A stretch of 57,783 nt of DNA from assembly GCA_019115745.1 (NCBI GenBank), contig DXDA01000049.1, positions 1-57,783 on the forward strand, given 5' to 3'. This DNA comes from Candidatus Alistipes intestinigallinarum (lineage in GTDB: Bacteria > Bacteroidota > Bacteroidia > Bacteroidales > Rikenellaceae). Shown here in pieces: positions 52,432 to 57,783 of the stretch (position 1 is its first letter; every line of letters starts with the position of its first letter). The notes beneath the pieces were generated by a model. That model was not told the origin of the DNA, made no database searches, and worked only from the letters and a program-made list of their open reading frames with translations. The position numbers and the translations under genes were made by a program.

Positions 52432-52511
52432 CTACTTTGCATTCCGAAATTTCGGAAAATCCGGCCGAGCTACTTTCACCAAAATTTTGCAATGTAGCCG
52501 AGCCGGATTGG
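52432..52511 (+). promoter_or_regulatory. Leader of speA: -7-like box, palindrome and hairpin
   Basis: CTACTTTG at 52433-52440 resembles a -7 box with a base missing. It is followed by the perfect palindrome CCGAAATTTCGG (52444-52455). A larger inverted repeat, AATCCGGCCGAGCT (52458-52471) with AGCCGAGCCGGATT (52496-52509), lies between the palindrome and the start codon. The layout suggests an operator and/or leader hairpin; no regulator is known. Confidence 0.4.
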
Positions 52512-52532
52512 AAAAATGTCACGCAACCGGCC

Positions 52533-53927
52533 ATGAAAGACAAGTACATCGATCTGATCGAACAGTCGTTCGACTTCCCGCAGGACGAGTTCTCCGTCGA
52601 GGACAACGAGCTCAATTTCCATGACATCCCCCTCATGGAACTCATCAAACAGTACGGAACTCCGCTCAAGATCACCTACCTGCCGAAGATCTCCCAGCAG
52701 ATCAACCGCGCCAAACGCATGTTCAACGTGGCGATGGCCAAGGTCGACTACAAGGGGTCGTACAACTACTGTTACTGCACCAAGTCGAGCCACTTCTCCT
52801 TCGTGCTCGAAGAGGCCATGAAGAACGACATCCACCTCGAAACCTCCTCGGCCTACGACATCCATATCATCAACGCCCTCTACGACAGCGGCATCATCGA
52901 CAAGGACCGTTACATCATCTGCAACGGATTCAAACGCCCGCAGTACGTCGAAAACATCGCCCAGCTCGTAAACGACGGATTCACCAACACGATCCCCGTG
53001 CTCGACAACAAGGAGGAGCTCGATCTCTTCGAGGACGCCTTCACCAAGAAGTGCAAGGTCGGCATCCGCATCGCCTGCGAGGAGGAACCCAAGTTCGAAT
53101 TCTACACCTCGCGCCTCGGAATCCGCTACAACGACATCGTCGAGTTCTACAAGGCCAAACTCAAAAACAGCAAGAAGTTCCAGCTCAAAATGCTGCACTT
53201 CTTCATCAACACCGGCATCAAGGACACGGCCTACTACTGGAACGAGTTGTCGAAGTGCATGAACGTCTACTGCGAACTGAAGACCATCTGCCCGGAGCTC
53301 GACAGCCTCAACATCGGCGGCGGCTTCCCGATCAAGAACTCCCTGAACTTCGAATACGACTACGAATACCTCACCGAAGAGATCGTCGCCCAGATCAAGA
53401 ACATCTGCCAGCGAAACGGTATCGAGGAGCCCAATATCTTCACCGAATTCGGATCGTTCACCGTGGGCGAAAGCGGCGCGGCACTCTACTCGATCGTCAA
53501 CCAGAAGCAGCAGAACGACCGCGAAAACTGGTACATGATCGACTCGTCGTTCATCACCACGCTGCCCGACACGTGGGGCATCAACCAGCGCTACATCATG
53601 CTGGCCATCAACAACTGGGACAAGGAGTACCAGCGCGTGCTGCTCGGCGGCCTGACCTGCGACAGCGAGGACTTCTACAACTCGGAGTGCCACACCAACG
53701 CCATCTTCCTGCCCAAACTTGAGAAGGGAAACCCGCAGTACATCGGGTTCTTCCATACGGGAGCCTACCAGGAGTCGCTCGGCGGCTTCGGCGGTATCCA
53801 GCACTGCCTGATCCCCGCCCCGAAGCACATCATCATCGACCGCGACAAGTCCAACAACGAATACTACACGCGACTCTTCGCCAAGGAGCAGTCCTACCGT
53901 TCGATGCTGCGCATCCTCGGCTACTGA
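52533..53927 (+). CDS. speA: Arginine decarboxylase, fold type III PLP-dependent
   Basis: 464 residues from MKDKYIDLIEQSFDFPQDEF, the usual start for this group. Converts arginine to agmatine for polyamine synthesis. PLP-binding Lys84 in YNYCYCTKSSHFSFVLEEAM, then SLNIGGGFPIKNSLNFEYDY, the glycine loop for the PLP phosphate. The enzyme is alanine racemase-like in its N-terminal barrel with a C-terminal beta domain (GLTCDSEDFYNSECHTNAIF). The Bacteroidetes type is shorter than E. coli SpeA. Diaminopimelate-type decarboxylases share the fold; the NYCYCTKSSH block favours arginine. It has its own terminator. Confidence 0.88.
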   Translation: MKDKYIDLIEQSFDFPQDEFSVEDNELNFHDIPLMELIKQYGTPLKITYLPKISQQINRAKRMFNVAMAKVDYKGSYNYCYCTKSSHFSFVLEEAMKNDIHLETSSAYDIHIINALYDSGIIDKDRYIICNGFKRPQYVENIAQLVNDGFTNTIPVLDNKEELDLFEDAFTKKCKVGIRIACEEEPKFEFYTSRLGIRYNDIVEFYKAKLKNSKKFQLKMLHFFINTGIKDTAYYWNELSKCMNVYCELKTICPELDSLNIGGGFPIKNSLNFEYDYEYLTEEIVAQIKNICQRNGIEEPNIFTEFGSFTVGESGAALYSIVNQKQQNDRENWYMIDSSFITTLPDTWGINQRYIMLAINNWDKEYQRVLLGGLTCDSEDFYNSECHTNAIFLPKLEKGNPQYIGFFHTGAYQESLGGFGGIQHCLIPAPKHIIIDRDKSNNEYYTRLFAKEQSYRSMLRILGY

Positions 53928-53957
53928 TCCGCGCGGCCTCGACGTCTCGCCGAAATA

Positions 53958-53990
53958 CCCCCATCCCTCACCGGACGGGGGCATTTTTTC
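53958..53990 (+). terminator. Terminator of speA
   Basis: CCCCC(A)TCC / GGA(C)GGGGG with a short loop, then CATTTTTT. 30 bases after the speA stop. Confidence 0.8.
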
Positions 53991-54074
53991 ACCCGAACGG
54001 TTCAAACCGGCCCGAAAACAGAGGGCGATTGCGGAAAATTTCGTATCTTCGGCGGCAAAACGAACCGACAAACC

Positions 54075-55475
54075 ATGAATCAGCGTATCCGGAACCAGTG
54101 GGCGGCACTCCTCCTTGCGGGCGTGCTTGCCGGTTGTGTCCCGTTCGCCGCGCTTGCCGCAACGCCGGATCCCGCGCCGCGCGACACGCTCCCAAGCGAA
54201 TACCAACGCGGCTACGAGGCCGGATACCGGGCCGCGAAAGCCGAAACGAAGAGGACGGCCCAAAAAGAGAAGGCTCCCCGGCACGAAACGCCCGGCAAAT
54301 ACGCCCGCCATGCGTCGGACATACGTTTTCCGAGCGATACGTCGGCTCGGGCCCCGCGGTTCATGCACCGCCTCAGCGCGGAGTTCCGACCCGAATACAT
54401 CTTCCCCACGAACCCCTTCCTCAAGAGCGAAAACCGGACCGGACAGCCCATCGACCTCTCGTTGTCGGGCCATTTCCGCTACTCGTTCCAGTTCCGCCCG
54501 GGGTCGACCCCCGACCGCATCTACGGAGGCGCCTACCAGGGTCTCGGAGTCGCCTACTACGACTTTCAGCGTCCCGACGAAATCGGGAATCCCATAGCGG
54601 TCTACCTCTTCCAGGGGGCCCGCATCGCACGCCTCGCCCCGCGGCTCACGTTCGATTACGAGTGGAATTTCGGGCTCTCGTTCGGCTGGAAACCCTACGA
54701 CTTCGACACCAACCCCAACAACAAGATGATGGGGTCGAAGATCAACGCCTACCTCAACGTCGATTTCCTGCTCAAGTGGCGGATCATGCGCGAGGTGGAC
54801 CTCTCGGCCGGCCTCTCCCTCACCCACTTCTCGAACGGGAACACCAAATATCCCAACGCCGGACTCAACACCATCGGCGGCCGGGCCGGACTCTCCTACA
54901 ACTTCGGGCGCACGACCCCGGAAACCGCCCCGCGCAGCCTCGGACCCGCCTTCCCGCGGCACGTCAGCTACGATCTGGTGCTCTTCGGTTCGTGGCGCCG
55001 CAAGGGCATCGAGGTCGGTGACAAGCAGTATGCCGCTCCGGACGCCTACACGGTCGTGGGGTTCAACTTCGCGCCGATGTACAACTTCGGCTACAAGTTC
55101 CGCGCGGGAGTCTCGCTCGACGGCGTCTATGACGGCAGTGCCAACGTCATTCCCGCCGACCCGATCTCCGACGGAAGTTCCATCGCGCAGATCGAAACCG
55201 TCGACCCGGGCTTCATTCGACAGATCGCACTCGGCGTCTCAGCCCGCGCAGAGTTTGTCATGCCCTACTTCAACATCGGCATCGGGCTGGGTGTCAACGT
55301 CCTGCACAAAGGCGGCGACCTGCGCTCGTTCTATCAGATTCTGGCCCTGAAGGTGGCCGTGACGCACAATTCGTTCCTCCACATCGGCTACAGCCTGCGC
55401 GATTTCCACATGCCGAACTTCCTGATGCTCGGCGTGGGATACCGCTTCAACAACAAATACCCCCGTCACCGTTGA
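54075..55475 (+). CDS. PagL-like acyloxyacyl hydrolase family outer-membrane protein
   Basis: 466 residues. A signal peptide (MNQRIRNQWAALLLAGVLAG with LPFAALAA-type cleavage), then a charged, low-complexity stretch (about 30-100, e.g. AETKRTAQKEKAPRHE). The rest is an outer-membrane barrel of amphipathic strands. The SLTHFSNGNTKYPNAGLNTI GGRAGLSYNF block (about 255-285) carries the His-Ser-Asn...Asn-x-Gly-x-Asn signature of the PagL/acyloxyacyl hydrolase family, which deacylates lipid A at the 3 position. It is much longer than classical PagL (about 150-185 residues), so activity should be treated as a guess. Final aromatic strand YRFNNKY. Confidence 0.75.
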   Translation: MNQRIRNQWAALLLAGVLAGCVPFAALAATPDPAPRDTLPSEYQRGYEAGYRAAKAETKRTAQKEKAPRHETPGKYARHASDIRFPSDTSARAPRFMHRLSAEFRPEYIFPTNPFLKSENRTGQPIDLSLSGHFRYSFQFRPGSTPDRIYGGAYQGLGVAYYDFQRPDEIGNPIAVYLFQGARIARLAPRLTFDYEWNFGLSFGWKPYDFDTNPNNKMMGSKINAYLNVDFLLKWRIMREVDLSAGLSLTHFSNGNTKYPNAGLNTIGGRAGLSYNFGRTTPETAPRSLGPAFPRHVSYDLVLFGSWRRKGIEVGDKQYAAPDAYTVVGFNFAPMYNFGYKFRAGVSLDGVYDGSANVIPADPISDGSSIAQIETVDPGFIRQIALGVSARAEFVMPYFNIGIGLGVNVLHKGGDLRSFYQILALKVAVTHNSFLHIGYSLRDFHMPNFLMLGVGYRFNNKYPRHR

Positions 55476-55489
55476 CGGAACCGGCCCGG

Positions 55490-55615
55490 CCGGATTTCGG
55501 GGCGGCAGGGAGGCTCGGGCGGGCCGAACAGCCGGATTTCGGGGCGGCGGGGAGGCTCGGGCGGTCTGAACAATCGGATTTCGGAGTGGAGAGGAGGCTC
55601 GGGCGAGCCGAAATT
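55490..55615. repeat. Three 42-bp tandem repeats upstream of engB
   Basis: Units at 55490-55531, 55532-55573 and 55574-55615 start CCGGATTTCGG, CCGGATTTCGG and TCGGATTTCGG and share GAGGCTCGGGCG. The first two are nearly identical; the third has about nine changes. No gene: the longest ORF is on the minus strand and merely repeats a 14-residue Pro/Arg unit. The third unit ends exactly at the engB -33 TTG. Confidence 0.85.
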
Positions 55616-55645
55616 TGGTGATCCCCCCAACAAACGCTATCTTTG
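55615..55645 (+). promoter_or_regulatory. Promoter of engB
   Basis: TTG at 55615-55617 and exact TATCTTTG at 55638-55645, spacer 20, 17 bases before the ATG at 55663. The -33 element touches the end of the tandem repeats. Confidence 0.75.
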
Positions 55646-55662
55646 CCGAAAACTGCGGAACG

Positions 55663-56256
55663 ATGCAAATCTCCAAAGCCGAATTCAAATGCTCGTCGGA
55701 GCGCATTTCGCAGGTCCCGAAGGACGACCTGCCGGACATCGCCTTCATCGGGCGGAGCAACGTCGGGAAATCGTCGCTGATCAACCTCCTCACCGGACGT
55801 CAGGGGCTGGCCAAGGTCTCCTCAACACCCGGCAAGACACGGCTGATCAACCACTTCCGGATCAACGACGCGTGGTACCTGGTCGACCTTCCGGGCTACG
55901 GATACGCCCGCACGTCGAAGGTCCAGCGCGGGGAGTTCTCGAAGCTCATCACCGACTACGTGCTCCGCTGCGAGAAGATGCACTATCTCTTCGTGCTGGT
56001 CGACATCCGCCTCGAACCCCAGCGCATCGACCTGCGATTCATCGAGATGCTCGGCGAAAACGGCGTGCCCTTCGGCATCATCTTCACCAAGGCCGACAAG
56101 CTCTCCAAAACCCAGCGCGAAAAGAGTATCGAACGCTTCCGGACAACCCTCTCCGAGCAGTGGGAGGAGCTTCCGCCGATGCTCGTCAGCTCGTCGGAAC
56201 GCGGGCTGGGACGCGACGAGATTCTGGATTTCATCGATTCCCTCCTGAAAGTTTAA
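55663..56256 (+). CDS. engB: Ribosome biogenesis GTPase EngB (YihA/YsxC)
   Basis: 197 residues; the start MQISKAEFKC gives the normal N-terminus and lies after the promoter. Essential GTPase for large-subunit assembly. G1 GRSNVGKS (30-37), G3 DLPGYGYA (75-82), G4 TKAD (142-145). The C-terminal region (SSERGLGRDEILDFIDSLL) is complete. Monocistronic, with a terminator 17 bases after the stop. Confidence 0.96.
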   Translation: MQISKAEFKCSSERISQVPKDDLPDIAFIGRSNVGKSSLINLLTGRQGLAKVSSTPGKTRLINHFRINDAWYLVDLPGYGYARTSKVQRGEFSKLITDYVLRCEKMHYLFVLVDIRLEPQRIDLRFIEMLGENGVPFGIIFTKADKLSKTQREKSIERFRTTLSEQWEELPPMLVSSSERGLGRDEILDFIDSLLKV

Positions 56257-56272
56257 TTTTTTGTTGAAAATT

Positions 56273-56296
56273 AGCGCCCTCCCGGGCGCATTTTTT
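56273..56296 (+). terminator. Terminator of engB
   Basis: GCGCCC / GGGCGC stem with a 4-base loop, then CATTTTTT. Confidence 0.8.
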
Positions 56297-56309
56297 CATC
56301 CTATTGTCC

Positions 56310-56317
56310 TATCTTTG
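56310..56317 (+). promoter_or_regulatory. -7 box of prs
   Basis: Exact TATCTTTG, 25 bases before the prs ATG. The expected -33 position falls in the engB terminator T-run and has no TTG. Confidence 0.6.
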
Positions 56318-56342
56318 CAACGTCAAAAAATCCTCGTAACCT

Positions 56343-57284
56343 ATGGCTATCCACAAAATCAAAATCTTTTCCGGGCGCGGTTCGGAATATCTGGCCAAGA
56401 AAATCGCCGCAAGTTTCGGCACTACGCTCGGCCAGGTCGAAGTGCTGCGGTTCAGCGACGGCGAGTTCCAGCCCTGCTACAACGAGTCGATCCGCGGCTG
56501 CACGGTATTCATCATCCAGTCGACCTTCCCGCCCTCGGACAACCTCATGGAGCTGCTCATGATGATCGACGCCGCACGCCGTGCTTCGGCCTACAAGGTC
56601 GTCGCCGTGATGCCCTACTTCGGCTGGGCGCGGCAGGACCGCAAGGACCGTCCCCGCGTGCCGATCGGAGCCAAACTGGTAGCCAACCTGCTGATGGCCG
56701 CGGGTGTCGACCGCGTCATGACGATGGACCTCCATGCCGACCAGATCCAGGGATTCTTCGACGTACCCGTCGATGCACTCTACGCCAGCGGCATCTTCGT
56801 GCCCTACATCAAGAGCCTCAACATCGAAGACCTCTCGATCGCAGCTCCCGACATGGGCGGTGCCAAACGCGCCAACACCTACGCCAAACACCTCGGAACA
56901 CCGATCATCATCTCCCACAAGGAGCGTGCGAAGGCCAACGTCGTGGGCAAGATGACCGCCATCGGCGAGGTCGAGGGCCGCAACATCCTGATCGTCGACG
57001 ACATGATCGACACGGCCGGCACGATCTGCATGGCTGCCGACATGCTCATGTCGCGCGGTGCGAAGAGCGTGCGGGCCGCCATCACCCACCCCGTGCTGTC
57101 GGGCCCCGCCTACGAGCGCATCAACGACAGCGCTCTGGAGGAGGTGATCGTCACGGATACCATTCCGCTCAACCCCGACAAGGACCTGCACAAGTTCACG
57201 GTACTCTCGGTCGCCGACATCTTCGCCGACGTCATCGAGCGCGTCCACAACTACAAGGAGATCTCCTCGATCTTCTTCAAATAG
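56343..57284 (+). CDS. prs: Ribose-phosphate pyrophosphokinase (PRPP synthetase)
   Basis: 313 residues. Makes PRPP from ribose-5-phosphate and ATP for nucleotide, His and Trp synthesis. MAIHKIKIFSGRGSEYLAKK is the normal start. Motifs: SDGEFQPCYNESIRG, the catalytic flexible loop around WARQDRKDRPRVPIGAK, the MDLHADQIQGFFDVPVD stretch and the PRPP-binding LIVDDMIDTAGTIC. All catalytic regions are present. Monocistronic between the engB and prs terminators. Possible link in theme: it makes nucleotides, as does salvage from the nuclease locus, but no direct link is shown. Confidence 0.97.
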   Translation: MAIHKIKIFSGRGSEYLAKKIAASFGTTLGQVEVLRFSDGEFQPCYNESIRGCTVFIIQSTFPPSDNLMELLMMIDAARRASAYKVVAVMPYFGWARQDRKDRPRVPIGAKLVANLLMAAGVDRVMTMDLHADQIQGFFDVPVDALYASGIFVPYIKSLNIEDLSIAAPDMGGAKRANTYAKHLGTPIIISHKERAKANVVGKMTAIGEVEGRNILIVDDMIDTAGTICMAADMLMSRGAKSVRAAITHPVLSGPAYERINDSALEEVIVTDTIPLNPDKDLHKFTVLSVADIFADVIERVHNYKEISSIFFK

Positions 57285-57308
57285 AACCGGGAGTCCCAAC
57301 CGAATACC

Positions 57309-57350
57309 ATTCGCCCCTGCCGCAACCACGCGACAGGGGCGAATCTTTTT
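57309..57350 (+). terminator. Terminator of prs
   Basis: ATTCGCCCCTG / CAGGGGCGAAT (11 bp, 14-base loop) followed by CTTTTT, about 25 bases after the stop. The sequence from here to 57519 holds only four imperfect copies of CAGTCGGG (57411-57447) and GC-rich DNA without a gene. Confidence 0.85.
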
Positions 57351-57519
57351 CTTGAGCTTGGAAGGGAGGAAGGAGACGGAGAGGAGTCCCAAACCCCGAT
57401 ATGTTCCAATCAGTCGGGCAGTCGGGCAGTTGGGCAGTCGGAGTCAGTCGGAACCAAAACCGGCTGGTCCGAATCCGGACGCCGCCATTCCCGAATCGGG
57501 CGACCCGGAGCGCCGGAGG

Positions 57520-57783
57520 CTACTCACCGCCACTCTCGCGCTCCTTGCCACGCTCCCGATCCTTCTCCCTCTCGCCGCGCGTGCGGGTGCGGACATACTC
57601 CGTGGGCAGACACCCCACGTGCTTCTTGAAACTCGTGGCGAAATAGGAGGGCGAATTGAATCCCACCATCGAACTGATCTCCGAAATCGAATACTTGCGG
57701 TCCATCAACAGCTTGCAGGCGTAGTTGAACCGGATCTTGCGGATGAACTTCGTGGCCGACTCGCCCGTGATGGACTTCATCTT
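57520..57783 (-). CDS. AraC-type regulator, C-terminal part (cut by window edge)
   Basis: Only the last 87 residues are in the window; the gene enters from the right edge, so the ATG at 57780 is almost surely internal. The DNA-binding domain (HTH_18) shows both helix-turn-helix units: FIRKIRFNYACKLLMDRKYS then ISEISSMVGFNSPSYFATSF KKHVGCLPTEYV. The tail is a low-complexity Arg/Glu/Gly run (RTRGEREKDRERGKERESGG) that is not usual and may be disordered. It could be a stand-alone AraC protein or the end of a hybrid two-component sensor, a common Bacteroidetes type. Target unknown. Confidence 0.85.
   Translation of the reverse strand, partial: KMKSITGESATKFIRKIRFNYACKLLMDRKYSISEISSMVGFNSPSYFATSFKKHVGCLPTEYVRTRTRGEREKDRERGKERESGGE

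Noticed and set aside
52476..54962. 828-codon minus-strand ORF opposite speA and the PagL-like gene
   Set aside because: Val/Glu/Gly shadow. The plus-strand genes have clear motifs and a terminator between them.
1..57783. CRISPR array, tRNA or rRNA genes, intact IS elements
   Set aside because: I looked for regularly spaced repeats, cloverleaf-like stretches with CCA context and transposase motifs and found none.

Overview
The window comes from a GC-rich member of the Bacteroidales, most likely Alistipes or a close relative in the Rikenellaceae. The signs are a SusC/SusD pair, many lipoproteins with BACON, leucine-rich-repeat and DUF-type domains, genes typical of Bacteroidetes (DUF1573, DUF2975, DUF4199, DUF4293, DUF5689, HU/CCDC81-like), and repeated use of the Bacteroidetes -7 promoter box TAnnTTTG, often with TTG about 19-20 bases upstream. 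The genus is inference from composition and gene content.

Region 1 (1-15.8 kb, + strand) is a nine-gene surface-nutrient locus: TonB-dependent SusC-like receptor, SusD-like lipoprotein, two accessory lipoproteins, two large leucine-rich-repeat lipoproteins, a subtilisin-family protease, a DUF1573 protein and a small lipoprotein. It has a protease but no glycoside hydrolase, so protein or peptide foraging is a better guess than glycan use. The susC-like gene is out of frame at a run of nine Gs just after its signal peptide, which suggests slipped-strand phase variation or a homopolymer error.

Region 2 (15.8-29 kb) is mostly housekeeping: ffh, a low-GC island with palindromes and a decayed zinc-ribbon ORF, era, a large TPR protein, an MFS transporter, then GT4 and acyl-ACP thioesterase genes on the minus strand, a membrane protein, a DUF2975/HTH pair and a secreted M16 peptidase. 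Strong hairpin terminators separate these units. A cluster of inverted repeats lies at 28.98-29.2 kb.

Region 3 (29.2-38.3 kb, minus strand) is the most interesting part: a BACON/OB-type lipoprotein, a BACON-fused DNA/RNA non-specific endonuclease, a secreted endonuclease/exonuclease/phosphatase-fold enzyme, a TonB-dependent receptor and a DUF5689 lipoprotein. Together they look like a SusD-less system for cutting, binding and importing extracellular nucleic acid.

Region 4 (38.3-43.4 kb) holds DUF4293, a GT2, DUF4199, a Sua5/YrdC protein and MltG on the minus strand, the SRP RNA gene (+) between mltG and a nucleotidyltransferase gene, and overlapping divergent promoters. Region 5 (43.6-48.2 kb) is a complete dTDP-L-rhamnose operon, rfbA-rfbC-rfbD-GT4-rfbB. 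Region 6 (48.6-52.3 kb, minus) is HU-like membrane protein, sigma-54 activator, LptE, TPR protein and SecG. Region 7 (52.5-57.8 kb) has arginine decarboxylase, a PagL-like outer-membrane protein, engB and prs, then the C-terminal end of an AraC-type regulator running off the right edge. Ffh, the SRP RNA and SecG are all in this one window. I saw no tRNA, rRNA, CRISPR array or intact insertion sequence.
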